Positions 9,070 through 18,060 of a DNA stretch of 63,901 nt are shown piece by piece (position 1 is the first letter of the stretch; each line of letters begins with the position of its first letter). This DNA is from Flavobacteriaceae bacterium (GTDB lineage Bacteria; Bacteroidota; Bacteroidia; Flavobacteriales; Flavobacteriaceae). A model generated the notes under the pieces. It did no database searches. It saw nothing but the letters and a program-made list of their open reading frames with translations, and was not told where the DNA came from. The stretch covers positions 1 to 63,901 of the forward strand of contig JAQWSN010000009.1 in NCBI GenBank assembly GCA_029243165.1, read 5' to 3'. The position numbers and the translations under genes were made by a program.

Positions 9070-9636
9070 CGACCAAGCTTTACCACCTGTAGTTTCCATC
9101 AGATCTACACAGCCTTTTTGTTCTCCAGGAACAGGAGCATAGGCAAGTACGTTTTCTCCGATAAACTCATTGGTCTTGAAAGCATTGATTGTGAGCCCTC
9201 GTAATTGTTTTGCAAATTCCTGAGCCTCTTTCTCTCCTTCTGAAATTGAATTTCCAGGCTTTAGGTATTTAGCTAGTACTGCATCCCAATCCGAAGTCGC
9301 CATTTGATCTACTTTTTTCCCTGAAATTTCAGAGCTGGCAGATAAAAATGACTTCCATTGGTTTGCCAAGCGAGCTTGTCCCTCAGCATCCCAAACGGCT
9401 GCTATGTAAGCATCTGTAAATTCGGGAAGTTTTAGTTCTATGGCTCCGGGGATATCCGTTGATGGAATAATCAATTCCATCAGTTGCGAAATTTTACCAA
9501 AGTCATTTGCATTGAAATACGCGGGAGCATAGGTAGCTGCCGATTGGCAACTTTGAAACAAACTAACCACCGTGGGAGTGACCGCGATTGCACCAATTCC
9601 AGATCCAATATTTTTTAAAGCTTTTCTTCTATCCAT
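9064..9636 (-). CDS. Gluconate 2-dehydrogenase subunit 3-like, Tat-exported small subunit
   Basis: A 190-residue protein of the gluconate 2-dehydrogenase subunit 3 family. The N-terminus MDRRKALKNIGSGIGAIAV has the twin-arginine motif, and LFQSC at residues 26-30 looks like a lipobox. In related dehydrogenases this small subunit carries the Tat signal for the folded catalytic subunit, which has none of its own. That matches the next gene upstream, a GMC oxidoreductase without a signal peptide, 10 bases away. Its job is therefore export and membrane attachment of the complex, and possibly stabilising it. Confidence 0.9.
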   Translation of the reverse strand: MDRRKALKNIGSGIGAIAVTPTVVSLFQSCQSAATYAPAYFNANDFGKISQLMELIIPSTDIPGAIELKLPEFTDAYIAAVWDAEGQARLANQWKSFLSASSEISGKKVDQMATSDWDAVLAKYLKPGNSISEGEKEAQEFAKQLRGLTINAFKTNEFIGENVLAYAPVPGEQKGCVDLMETTGGKAWSL

Positions 9637-9646
9637 TTCTATTGTA

Positions 9647-11341
9647 TTATAAATTCATTTTTTTTAATTCTTCTACAGCATGGTTTGCTGCTCTTGCTGT
9701 CATTGCCATGTAAGTTAAAGACGGATTTACGTTTCCGGCAGAGGTCATTGCTGAGCCATCGGTCACATAGACATTGGGTACACTGTGAATTTGATTGTTC
9801 CCATTCAACACAGATGTTTTTGGGTCATTCCCCATTCTTGCGGTTCCCATCTCATGAATTCCATTACCTAAAATGTATTCATCATCATAAGTCCGAACAT
9901 CTTTCACACCAGCAAGCTCAAGCATTTCAGCGGCTTGTTGTGCCATATCTTTACGCATGTTCAATTCATTTTCCTTAATATTAGCATCAAAGATAACAGT
10001 AGGAAGACCCCATTCGTCTAGATTGGCATAATCTAAAGTCATTTTATTTTCGTGATACGGAAGTACTTCACCGAAGCCAGTAAGTCCGAGAGCCCAACTT
10101 CCAGGTTTTGTAATGGCTTCTTTAAATTCAGCTCCATATCCTAGTTCGGCTACATTAGAAGACCAGCCTCCGCGTCCGCCTCCGCCTTGGTATCCATATC
10201 CCCGAACAAAGTCTTTACGGTCGGTAGCTCCTCCAATATTTCTAAAACGGGGGATGTAAACCCCATTAGGTCTTCTTCCCGTGTAATATTTATCTTCAAA
10301 TCCTTCTACTCTTCCTTGAGCACCAACTTGAAAATGGTGATCCATTAAATTATGCCCGAGCTCACCCGATTCATTCCCCATTCCGTTGGGAAAATGCTCA
10401 GATTTGGATTGCATCAATATGGAAGTAGAGGCAACCGCAGAAGCACATAGGAATATTACTTTTGCTTTAAATTCAAAAACTTCTTTGGTTTCAGCATCAA
10501 TTACACGAACTCCCGTTGCGCGTTTATTATCAGCGTCATACATCACCTCATGAACCACAGAGTTAGGTCTGAGGGTCATGTTTCCTGTTGCTTCAGCCAT
10601 AGGTAGTGTAGAGGAGTTACTTGAGAAATAAGCTCCAAATGGACATCCTCTTCTACATCGATTTCTGTATTGACAATTAATTCTTCCTGCACCTGGCTTA
10701 GTTCCTTCAGTTATGTGGGCAACTCTTCCAATGGTAACTACACGATCATCATACTGTGATCCTACCGCATCTTTAAGTACATCCTCGGCGCAATTGAGCT
10801 CCATAGGTTTTAAATAATTTCCATCTGGGTACTGAGGTAATCCAAGATTTTCCCCGCTCACACCGATGTGTCCTTCTACATAGTGATACCATGGTTCTAG
10901 ATCTTTGTAACGAATTGGCCAATCCGTCGCAATCCCCTCCTTAGCATTGGCTTTGAAGTCAAAGTCTGTAAGTCTGTAGGACTGTCTTCCCCATGTCAGG
11001 GAGCGTCCCCCCACATGGTATCCTCTAATCCAATTGAAAGGTTTTTCTTCACTGTATGGATGTTTCAAATCATTTACAAACATGTGCTTTGTAGACTCTG
11101 AGTTTACATAGTTAGTTCGACTTTGTTTGGGCTGCTGTTTTCTAATTTCTTGAGTAATTACGTCTCCTGTTTTGTAATCCCAAGGATCGTCGTTCATAGT
11201 TGTGTAATCCTCTATGTGTCTTAGCATTCTTCCTCTTTCCAAGACCAAGGTCTTCAATCCTTTTTCACACAATTCTTTTGCTGCCCATCCACCGCTAACA
11301 CCGGTACCTACAACAATGGCATCATAATTTGTTTCCATCAA
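9647..11341 (-). CDS. GMC-family FAD oxidoreductase, probable glucoside 3-dehydrogenase catalytic subunit
   Basis: A 564-residue GMC flavoenzyme. The dinucleotide-binding site GTGVSGGW (12-19) is followed by RGYHVGGRSLTWGRQS, a cysteine-containing segment NCQYRNRCRRGCPFGAY that could bind an iron-sulfur cluster, and the C-terminal active-site region with GIHEMGTARMG and AGNVNPSLTYMA (His and Asn of the GMC catalytic pair). There is no signal peptide; the partner small subunit just downstream supplies a Tat signal. The set with a cytochrome c resembles three-subunit glucoside 3-dehydrogenases, which oxidise the C3 hydroxyl of sugars in the periplasm. Gluconate or another polyol substrate is possible. 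Confidence 0.88.
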   Translation of the reverse strand: MMETNYDAIVVGTGVSGGWAAKELCEKGLKTLVLERGRMLRHIEDYTTMNDDPWDYKTGDVITQEIRKQQPKQSRTNYVNSESTKHMFVNDLKHPYSEEKPFNWIRGYHVGGRSLTWGRQSYRLTDFDFKANAKEGIATDWPIRYKDLEPWYHYVEGHIGVSGENLGLPQYPDGNYLKPMELNCAEDVLKDAVGSQYDDRVVTIGRVAHITEGTKPGAGRINCQYRNRCRRGCPFGAYFSSNSSTLPMAEATGNMTLRPNSVVHEVMYDADNKRATGVRVIDAETKEVFEFKAKVIFLCASAVASTSILMQSKSEHFPNGMGNESGELGHNLMDHHFQVGAQGRVEGFEDKYYTGRRPNGVYIPRFRNIGGATDRKDFVRGYGYQGGGGRGGWSSNVAELGYGAEFKEAITKPGSWALGLTGFGEVLPYHENKMTLDYANLDEWGLPTVIFDANIKENELNMRKDMAQQAAEMLELAGVKDVRTYDDEYILGNGIHEMGTARMGNDPKTSVLNGNNQIHSVPNVYVTDGSAMTSAGNVNPSLTYMAMTARAANHAVEELKKMNL

Positions 11342-11367
11342 TCTGTTTTTTGTTTTTCAAGTAAACT

Positions 11368-11375
11368 CAAATATA
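11368..11375 (-). promoter_or_regulatory. Candidate -7 box of the GMC dehydrogenase operon
   Basis: On the minus strand TATATTTG, 26 bases before the GMC ATG. The rest of the 161-base divergent gap to the sugar operon is AT-rich and holds one palindrome, CCTAA-ATC-TTAGG (11459-11471), upstream of the plus-strand operon. Confidence 0.5.
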
Positions 11376-11458
11376 ATTATTTTTAGTTTTTAATTTTAAT
11401 AATTTAAATATATTTATGGATTATGAATTTTCGGATCTTTACCCGTCTTTAATAAATA

Positions 11459-11471
11459 CCTAAATCTTAGG
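11459..11471 (+). promoter_or_regulatory. Short palindrome upstream of the 3-keto-sugar operon
   Basis: CCTAA and TTAGG flank ATC, 31 bases before the first ATG. It might be an operator or a chance repeat; no regulator gene is nearby. Confidence 0.25.
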
Positions 11472-11502
11472 CTTAAATTTAAAATGACAATTAATAACGT
11501 TT

Positions 11503-12474
11503 ATGAAACCAAACAAAAAAAACTTTACAATGCGATCTATTATTTTATCCCTTATCACCCTAACCTTGATTTTTTCTTGTCAAAATCCAAAAAAATCAAC
11601 TCCCGCTGCTAAACCCTTTTTCAAGCTCTCATTAGCTCAGTGGTCTTTTAATAAAAGTTTTCGTGAGGGAGGAGTGTCTCCTTACGAGTTTGCCAAACGA
11701 GCAAGCGAACTCGGCTTCGAAGGCTTGGAGTATGTTAATCAACTTTATCCCGATGTGATGAAAAGTGAGGACAAAGTAGCGGCGATTCAGACTTTTGTTG
11801 AAAAAAATAATGCCCTAGCAAAGCAATACAACATGCAAAATGTTTTGATCATGATAGACGAAGAGGGTGATTTGGCAAGCTCGGATGAAAATACACGTCT
11901 GGAAGCCATTGCAAATCATAAATTATGGGTAGATGCTGCAAGTCAAATGGGTTGTAGTGCGGTTCGTTTAAACCTTTTTGGCGAAAAAGATCCTGAAAAG
12001 TGGATCGAAAACTCCATCCTTAGTTTATCTGATTTATCTGACTATGCTGCAGATAAGAACATCAATGTTATTGTTGAAAATCACGGCAGATTGAGTTCTA
12101 ATATTCCTTTTTTGATGAGAGTCATCAACGGAACGGGAAAAGCAAATTGCGGTACTTTACCCGATTTTGGAAACTTTTGTATTGCTGATGAAGGATATGG
12201 ATCGCTCTTTGACGGGAGTTGTGAAAAATTTTATGATCCCTATCAAGGTGTTTCTGAAATGATCCCTTCTGCCTTTGGAATGAGTGCAAAATCTTACGAT
12301 TTTGATGCTGAAGGAAATGAAACTACTCTGGACTACAGCCGTTTAATTTCAATTGTAAAAGAGGCAGGATATACGGGCTTTGTAGGGGTAGAATACGAAG
12401 GAAATCGTTTGTCCGAGGAAGAAGGAATTATCGCTACTCAAAGTTTACTTAAAAAGATTGCTGCTAAACTTTAG
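11503..12474 (+). CDS. Exported TIM-barrel sugar isomerase/epimerase-like lipoprotein
   Basis: A 323-residue protein of the xylose-isomerase-like TIM-barrel superfamily (AP endonuclease 2 fold). The lipobox LIFSC gives a lipid-modified Cys, so it works outside the cytoplasm. A second in-frame ATG at 11530 starts right at MRSIILSL and may be the true start; both leave the signal intact. The barrel is visible in FKLSLAQWSF, LGFEGLEYV, VRLNLFG, INVIVENHG (metal-binding Glu), GTLPDFGNF and GFVGVEYEG. In 3-keto-glycoside gene sets such proteins act as lyases or epimerases on keto-sugars. It opens a five-gene plus-strand operon with 2-base or overlapping junctions. Confidence 0.87.
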   Translation: MKPNKKNFTMRSIILSLITLTLIFSCQNPKKSTPAAKPFFKLSLAQWSFNKSFREGGVSPYEFAKRASELGFEGLEYVNQLYPDVMKSEDKVAAIQTFVEKNNALAKQYNMQNVLIMIDEEGDLASSDENTRLEAIANHKLWVDAASQMGCSAVRLNLFGEKDPEKWIENSILSLSDLSDYAADKNINVIVENHGRLSSNIPFLMRVINGTGKANCGTLPDFGNFCIADEGYGSLFDGSCEKFYDPYQGVSEMIPSAFGMSAKSYDFDAEGNETTLDYSRLISIVKEAGYTGFVGVEYEGNRLSEEEGIIATQSLLKKIAAKL

Positions 12475-12476
12475 GC

Positions 12477-13688
12477 ATGAGGTTCACCACCAGGGTTCAA
12501 CTTTCTTTTTTATTTTTTCTTGAGTTTTTTATTTGGGGAGGTTGGTTTGTAACCATGGGGACTTTTCTTTCACAAAGTTTTCAAGCTAGTGGTAACCAGC
12601 TGGCAATGGCTTACGAAACCCAATCCATAGGAGCCATTATCGCCCCTTTTATAATTGGGCTGATCGCTGATCGCTACTTTGCTGCGCAAAAAATTCTAGC
12701 CATACTTCATTTGGTTGGTGCAGGATTGCTTTTTTACGCAGGACAAGCAGAAAGTTTTTCGAGTTTTTACCCTTACATTTTTATCTACATGCTTTTGTAC
12801 ATGCCTACACTGGCTTTGGTAAATTCTATTGCTTTTCATCAAATGGAAAGCCCATCAAAAGAATTTGCTCCTATTCGGGTTTTGGGGAGTTTAGGGTGGA
12901 TTATCGCAGGGCTTACCATCGGATTTTTAGCTTGGGAAAATGCTCAAGTTTTGAAAAATACTTTTTACATGACTGCAGCTGCTTCAGCAATATTGGGAGT
13001 TTACAGTTTTACCTTACCCAACACCCCTCCAAGAATAAAGCGAAGTGAAAAAATTAGTTTAAAAAATATCTTAGGCCTTGATGCGCTTGCCTTATTGAAA
13101 GATAAGAGTTATCTGATTTTCTTTGTTGCCTCCATTTTGGTCTGCATTCCATTGGCCTTTTACTATCAACATGCCAATCAATTTTTAAACGAAGTAGGTA
13201 TGCAAGCTGCAGCTTCCAAAATGGTGATGGGTCAAATTTCTGAGGTCTTCTTTTTACTTCTTCTTCCTGTTTTTCTAAATCGATTTGGACTTAAAAAAGT
13301 CCTTGTTTTTGGTGTGTTTGCCTGGGGGCTTCGATACTTATTATTTGCCTTTGGAGATGCAGGTCAAAATACTTGGATGCTGCTGTTTGGAATTATCTTA
13401 CACGGCATTTGCTATGACTTTTTCTTTGTTTCAGGGCAAATTTACACAGACTTTAAAGCGGGGGAGAAATACAAAAGTGCTGCGCAAGGACTCATCACAT
13501 TGGCTACTTACGGCGTAGGAATGCTGATCGGTTTTCGCTTTGCAGGATGGCTTACTGATCAATACGTAAATGAAGGAGGACATTTATGGAAACAAATATG
13601 GATTCAGCCTGCCATTTTTTCTTTTGTTATTTTAATCTTATTTTTAGTTTCTTTTAAGAATGAAACCATCAAAATAAAATCAACATGA
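12477..13688 (+). CDS. MFS permease of the nucleoside-permease (NupG-like) type
   Basis: A 403-residue membrane protein with about twelve helices. The opening VQLSFLFFLEFFIWGGWFV and the helix-4/5 pattern are those of the nucleoside:proton symporter-like MFS branch. In Bacteroidota this branch recurs beside Gfo/Idh/MocA and DUF1080 genes, where a sugar or keto-sugar is a more likely cargo than a nucleoside; that is inference from context. It starts 2 bases after the isomerase stop, and its TGA overlaps the ATG of the next gene by 4 bases. Confidence 0.87.
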   Translation: MRFTTRVQLSFLFFLEFFIWGGWFVTMGTFLSQSFQASGNQLAMAYETQSIGAIIAPFIIGLIADRYFAAQKILAILHLVGAGLLFYAGQAESFSSFYPYIFIYMLLYMPTLALVNSIAFHQMESPSKEFAPIRVLGSLGWIIAGLTIGFLAWENAQVLKNTFYMTAAASAILGVYSFTLPNTPPRIKRSEKISLKNILGLDALALLKDKSYLIFFVASILVCIPLAFYYQHANQFLNEVGMQAAASKMVMGQISEVFFLLLLPVFLNRFGLKKVLVFGVFAWGLRYLLFAFGDAGQNTWMLLFGIILHGICYDFFFVSGQIYTDFKAGEKYKSAAQGLITLATYGVGMLIGFRFAGWLTDQYVNEGGHLWKQIWIQPAIFSFVILILFLVSFKNETIKIKST

Positions 13689-14824
13689 GTAAAATTAGAC
13701 TAGGTGTTTTAGGTGGAGGCGGTGACTCTTTGATCGGAGTTCTTCATCGAGTAGCCTCAAGTATGTACGATCGTTACGAAATTACGGGAGGCGTTTTCAA
13801 TCCTGTTTATGAAGAAAATATAAAATTTGCTGAGCAGATTGGTGTCAATACTGATCGGGTGTATGTGGACTTTGATACATTAATTGCAGAAGAAATAAAA
13901 AAACCAAAGGAGGAGCGAATAGAGGTTGTTTCTGTTTTGACCCCCAATTTCTTGCACTTCCCTATGGCAAAAAAACTTCTTGAAAATGGATTTCACGTCA
14001 TCTGTGAAAAACCACTAACAACGACCTACGAGGAGGCCAAAGAGTTAGAAACTTTACAAAAGAAACACAACGCCATTTTTGCTGTTACCTACACCTACAC
14101 AGGGTATCCAATGGTTCGTCATATGAAGCATATGATTGCTGAGGGTGAATTGGGAGAAATTCAAAAAGTTGATATTCAATACTATCAAGGATGGATCAAT
14201 CCAGTAATTCACGATCCTGAAGTACGAAAAACCGTTTGGCGCTTGGATCCAAAAAAAGCAGGAATCAGTTCCTGTATTGGAGACATTGGAACTCACGCAT
14301 TTCAAATGAGCGAATATTTAACTGGAATGGAGGTCAAATCCATATTGGCGGACTTGAATACCTTATACCAAGACAATACATTAGATATTGATGGAACGGT
14401 TTTGATTCGCTTTTCAGAAACGGTAAAAGGGGTAATCCGTGCAAGTCAAATTGCAACAGGTGAAGAAAATGGCTTGACTGTTGCCATTTATGGAAAAAAA
14501 GGTGCTTTCCGTTGGGAACAGGAAAACCCTAACTTTCTTTACCACTTAAAAGACGATGAACCTAGAAGAGTTATCAAACCTGGAAATGCTTATGCCTCAG
14601 CCGTTGCACAAGATGGAACCAAACTTCCTGGAGGACATCCAGAAGGAATCTTTGATGCAATGGGAAATATTTACAAAGGTGTAGCAAAAGCCTTGAGAAA
14701 TGAAAAATCATTTAACGGAGAGTATCCTACCATGAACGATGGTGTTCGAGGAATGCTCTTTATTGAAAAAGTTGTTGAATCTCATAAAAATGGAAACGTA
14801 TTGCTCAGCCTGGAAAATCAATGA
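13685..14824 (+). CDS. Gfo/Idh/MocA-family NAD(P)-dependent oxidoreductase
   Basis: A 379-residue protein with an N-terminal Rossmann fold (LGVLGGGGDSLIG, residues 6-18) and the family signature CEKPL (107-111, with catalytic Lys109). The C-terminal beta-sheet domain has ISSCIGDIGTHAFQM, matching the usual GG.ll..G.H segment. Such enzymes reduce or oxidise hydroxyls or ketones of sugars and cyclitols with NAD(P). No signal peptide is seen, so it is cytoplasmic, downstream of the permease. It overlaps the genes on both sides by 4 bases (ATGA), so translation is coupled. In this operon reduction of a 3-keto-sugar back to the sugar is a reasonable guess. Confidence 0.92.
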   Translation: MSKIRLGVLGGGGDSLIGVLHRVASSMYDRYEITGGVFNPVYEENIKFAEQIGVNTDRVYVDFDTLIAEEIKKPKEERIEVVSVLTPNFLHFPMAKKLLENGFHVICEKPLTTTYEEAKELETLQKKHNAIFAVTYTYTGYPMVRHMKHMIAEGELGEIQKVDIQYYQGWINPVIHDPEVRKTVWRLDPKKAGISSCIGDIGTHAFQMSEYLTGMEVKSILADLNTLYQDNTLDIDGTVLIRFSETVKGVIRASQIATGEENGLTVAIYGKKGAFRWEQENPNFLYHLKDDEPRRVIKPGNAYASAVAQDGTKLPGGHPEGIFDAMGNIYKGVAKALRNEKSFNGEYPTMNDGVRGMLFIEKVVESHKNGNVLLSLENQ

Positions 14825-15873
14825 AAACAATAAAAGGACCCGCGGTCTTTCTTGCTCAGTTCGTAGACAATAAAGCTCCTTTCAATTCTTTAGACGGAAT
14901 GTGTAAATGGGCTGCTGATCTCGGGTATAAAGGAATTCAAATCCCTACTTGGGAACATTTTTTAATTGACCTAGACAAGGCAGCTGAAAGTCAAACTTAT
15001 TGCGATGACCTGAAAGGAAAAATTAATTCCTACGGATTAGAAATTACGGAACTCTCAACACATCTTCAAGGACAACTAGTTGCAGTGCATTCCGCATACG
15101 ACCTGATGTTTGATAATTTTGCGCCCGATGCGGTCAAAAATAATCCAAAAGCGCGAACGGCTTGGGCAGTAGAAACCATGAAAAAAGCTGCAATTGCGAG
15201 TAAACGTCTTGGCTTAAAAACACATGCTACATTTTCTGGAGCATTGCTCTGGCATACCTGGCATCCTTGGCCACAACGCCCTAATGGATTGGTTGAGTTA
15301 GGGTTTAAAGAATTAGCCAAACGGTGGAAGCCCATCCTCGATGTTTTCGATGATAACGGAGTGGATGTTTGCTACGAAATTCATCCGGGAGAAGACCTCC
15401 ACGATGGTGTAACCTTTGAACGCTTTTTAGAAGCAACAGGGAATCATAAACGTGTCAATATCCTTTACGATCCGAGTCATTTCGTTTTACAACAATTGGA
15501 TTATATCGAATACATAGACCATTACCATGAATTCATTAAGTCCTTTCACGTAAAAGATTCTGAATTCAAACCTAATGGGAAAAAAGGTGCTTTTGGTGGT
15601 TATGGCGATTGGATTGACCGAGCAGGAAGATATCGATCACCAGGAGACGGACAAATTGATTTTAAAACCATTTTTACAAAACTTACCGAGTACGGGTGTG
15701 ATTTGTGGGCGGTAATGGAATGGGAATGTTGTATAAAAAGCCCTGAACAAGGTGCGAGAGAAGGGGCTCCCTTTATCCAAAACCATATCATTGAAGCAAC
15801 ACAAAAAACCTTTGACGACTTTGCGGGTGGAAATGTTGATGAGCAGTTTTTGAAAAATATTTTAGACATCTAA
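14821..15873 (+). CDS. Cytoplasmic sugar phosphate isomerase/epimerase-like TIM-barrel protein
   Basis: A 350-residue TIM-barrel protein without signal peptide. Metal-site segments typical of the family are visible: VCYEIHPGEDL (Glu), ILYDPSHFVLQQLD (Asp and His), SFHVKDSEF (His) and LWAVMEWECC (Glu). It is longer than the exported paralogue at the head of the operon. Its partners are a Gfo/Idh/MocA enzyme (4-base overlap) and a DUF1080 protein (1-base overlap of TAATG type). A role in epimerisation, isomerisation or lyase cleavage of a keto-sugar is likely, but the exact reaction is not readable. Confidence 0.9.
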   Translation: MKTIKGPAVFLAQFVDNKAPFNSLDGMCKWAADLGYKGIQIPTWEHFLIDLDKAAESQTYCDDLKGKINSYGLEITELSTHLQGQLVAVHSAYDLMFDNFAPDAVKNNPKARTAWAVETMKKAAIASKRLGLKTHATFSGALLWHTWHPWPQRPNGLVELGFKELAKRWKPILDVFDDNGVDVCYEIHPGEDLHDGVTFERFLEATGNHKRVNILYDPSHFVLQQLDYIEYIDHYHEFIKSFHVKDSEFKPNGKKGAFGGYGDWIDRAGRYRSPGDGQIDFKTIFTKLTEYGCDLWAVMEWECCIKSPEQGAREGAPFIQNHIIEATQKTFDDFAGGNVDEQFLKNILDI

Positions 15874-16598
15874 TGAAAAAGTTTTTACTCCTCTTCTTTG
15901 CATTAGGTCTTTTGACCAGCAGTACTATGATTATTGAGAACCCCTCGCCTAATGAGGATGGTTGGGAATCTCTTTTTGATGGCGAAACCTTAAATGGATG
16001 GCATCGATTTAATAGGAAAGGGGTTCGTCCAGTTTGGACAGCCAAAAACGGAGTATTGACTTTCGATCCAGCACTTCGCCACAAGGGCGATTTTGTGCAC
16101 GATATTGTTACTGATAAAATTTATAAAAATTTTGAGCTTTCAATCGAATGGAACATCTCAGAAGGAGGAAATAGTGGGATTTTCTGGGGAGTTCAAGAAG
16201 GTGAATTGCATAATAAACCCTACGCAACAGGTCCCGAAATTCAAGTTTTAGACAACGAACGTCATCCGGATGCTAAGGCCAATCCTAAATTTCATCAGGC
16301 AGGTGCACTTTATGATTTGGTTCAGCCCTCCAAAGATGTTTGCAAACCAGCCGGTCAATGGAATCACATATTACTTTCCATAGATCACATTAAAAACAAA
16401 GGGAGTGTAAAATTAAACGGGACTCAAATTGTTGAGTTTCCCCTAAGTGGACCCCAATGGGATGCCTTAGTCTCCAATTCTAAATTTAATGATCAATGTG
16501 AATTTAAATACTTTGGCAAATTCAAATCAGGTAAAATCGGTCTTCAAGATCACAGCGATAAGGTTTCCTTTAGGAATATTAAAATTCGAAAACTATAA
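15873..16598 (+). CDS. DUF1080 / 3-keto-disaccharide hydrolase-domain protein, exported
   Basis: A 241-residue protein with a signal peptide (first 19 or so residues) and the concanavalin-like DUF1080 fold. Its hallmarks are WESLFDGETLNGWHRF at the start, GNSGIFWGV, GPEIQVLDNERH and the C-terminal IGLQDHSDKVSFRNIKIR. The family is annotated as a 3-keto-disaccharide hydrolase domain. No lipobox is seen, so it is probably periplasmic. It is the last gene of the plus-strand sugar operon; yicC begins 12 bases later and could be read through. Confidence 0.93.
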   Translation: MKKFLLLFFALGLLTSSTMIIENPSPNEDGWESLFDGETLNGWHRFNRKGVRPVWTAKNGVLTFDPALRHKGDFVHDIVTDKIYKNFELSIEWNISEGGNSGIFWGVQEGELHNKPYATGPEIQVLDNERHPDAKANPKFHQAGALYDLVQPSKDVCKPAGQWNHILLSIDHIKNKGSVKLNGTQIVEFPLSGPQWDALVSNSKFNDQCEFKYFGKFKSGKIGLQDHSDKVSFRNIKIRKL

Positions 16599-16610
16599 TA
16601 TAATTATTGT

Positions 16611-17468
16611 ATGATAATGTCCATGACGGGTTACGGAAAAAAAGAAACCCAGTGGGAGGACAAACGCATCAGCATAGAAATACGTGCATTAAATAGTAAA
16701 AATGCAGATGTTAACTTGCGGACCCCCTCTTATACAAGAGAACTTGATACTGAAATTCGTAAACGAATTGCCGCCAAAATGAATCGCGGGAAGATCGATT
16801 TGAACATTCATATCGAATTTAATGGTCAAAACGCACCGACTAAAATCAATACCCAGATTGTAAAATCCTATATGGATCAACTAGAAGTTTTTGGGGACAC
16901 CACTTTGAGTGAACGCTTAGCTCTTGCCATGCGATTACCTGATACCCTGAATTCGGATCGCGATTCACTTAATGATGAAGAAAAGAAAGTGATTTTTGAG
17001 CTTTTAGATACGGTCATAAAAGACATAAATTCATACCGAGCGGACGAAGGTAAATCCTTAGAAAAAGATTTCATACTCCGAATAGATCTAATTGAAAGTC
17101 ACTTAGAAGCCCTTAAAAAAATTGAACCCGAGCGCAATCAGAAAATAGAACTTAAACTCCGCGAAGCGCTAGCTGACTTAAAAATTGAAATTGATGCCAA
17201 TCGTTTTGAACAGGAATTGATTTTTTATTTGGAAAAATTTGATATTACCGAGGAAAAAGTACGCCTGAAAAATCATCTAGACTACTTTAAAAAAATCATG
17301 AAAAGTGAAGCTCCTGTTGGAAAAAAATTGGGCTTTATCGCTCAGGAATTGGGCAGAGAGATTAATACAATAGGATCCAAGGCAAATCATTCTGAACTTC
17401 AAAAAATCGTTGTTCAAATGAAAGATGAATTAGAAAAAATAAAAGAACAACTCTTAAACGTTCTGTAA
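16611..17468 (+). CDS. YicC-family endoribonuclease
   Basis: A 285-residue protein with the N-terminal YicC signature SMTGYGKKE and EIRALNSKNADVNLRTP, and the C-terminal DUF1732 block around KKLGFIAQELGREINTIGSK. YicC proteins are endoribonucleases that act in mRNA turnover. Gene order yicC-gmk is common across bacteria, and gmk starts one base after this stop. Start ATG 16611 is chosen; an ATG 9 bases later (MTGYG frame) would also serve. Confidence 0.93.
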   Translation: MIMSMTGYGKKETQWEDKRISIEIRALNSKNADVNLRTPSYTRELDTEIRKRIAAKMNRGKIDLNIHIEFNGQNAPTKINTQIVKSYMDQLEVFGDTTLSERLALAMRLPDTLNSDRDSLNDEEKKVIFELLDTVIKDINSYRADEGKSLEKDFILRIDLIESHLEALKKIEPERNQKIELKLREALADLKIEIDANRFEQELIFYLEKFDITEEKVRLKNHLDYFKKIMKSEAPVGKKLGFIAQELGREINTIGSKANHSELQKIVVQMKDELEKIKEQLLNVL

Positions 17469-17469
17469 A

Positions 17470-18039
17470 TTGAAAACAGGAAAACTCATCGTATTTTCCG
17501 CACCTTCTGGAAGTGGAAAGACCACTCTGGTTAGGCATCTACTCAAACAGTCACTCCCTTTAGGCTTTTCAATTTCCGCTACATCTAGACAACCACGAGG
17601 TGCAGAAAAAGAAGGAGAAGACTATTATTTTATGAGTCCTGAGCAATTTCAAAAACAAATTCTTCAGGACGCCTTTTTAGAATACGAAGAGGTTTATCAA
17701 GATTTGTTTTACGGAACGCTTCACACTGAACTGCATCGGCTTTGGGAACAAGGAAAACACATCCTTTTTGACATAGACGTTAAAGGAGGATTAAACATCA
17801 AAAAAAAGTACCCCGATAACACCCTCTCTATTTTTGTTCAGCCCCCGTCAATTGATACATTAAAAAAAAGGCTTCAAAATCGTGCAACAGACAGTGAGCA
17901 AAAAATTGAAGAGCGAATACGTAAAGCTCAATTGGAAATGACTTTTGCGTCTCAATTTGATCATATCTTAGTTAATGATGATTTGGAAAAAGCGAAAAAA
18001 GAGGCCGTTCAACTTGTAACTAACTTCATAGAATCCTAG
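17470..18039 (+). CDS. gmk: Guanylate kinase
   Basis: A 189-residue P-loop kinase, APSGSGKTTL at residues 11-20, with the GMP-binding region SATSRQPRGAEKEGEDYYF and VFVQPPS-type core (here IFVQPPSIDTLKKRL). It phosphorylates GMP to GDP with ATP. The start is a TTG at 17470, one base after the yicC stop; the next in-frame ATG would remove the P-loop, so TTG must be right. Co-transcribed with yicC and probably nadD. Confidence 0.96.
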   Translation: MKTGKLIVFSAPSGSGKTTLVRHLLKQSLPLGFSISATSRQPRGAEKEGEDYYFMSPEQFQKQILQDAFLEYEEVYQDLFYGTLHTELHRLWEQGKHILFDIDVKGGLNIKKKYPDNTLSIFVQPPSIDTLKKRLQNRATDSEQKIEERIRKAQLEMTFASQFDHILVNDDLEKAKKEAVQLVTNFIES

Positions 18040-18048
18040 AGGAATCCC

Positions 18049-18056
18049 TACCTTTG
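18049..18056 (+). promoter_or_regulatory. Candidate -7 promoter box for nadD
   Basis: TACCTTTG fits the Bacteroidota -7 consensus TAnnTTTG. It ends 4 bases before the GTG start of nadD, so transcription would begin at or near the start codon. No convincing TTG-type -33 box is seen at the right distance. Confidence 0.45.
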
Positions 18057-18060
18057 CTTT

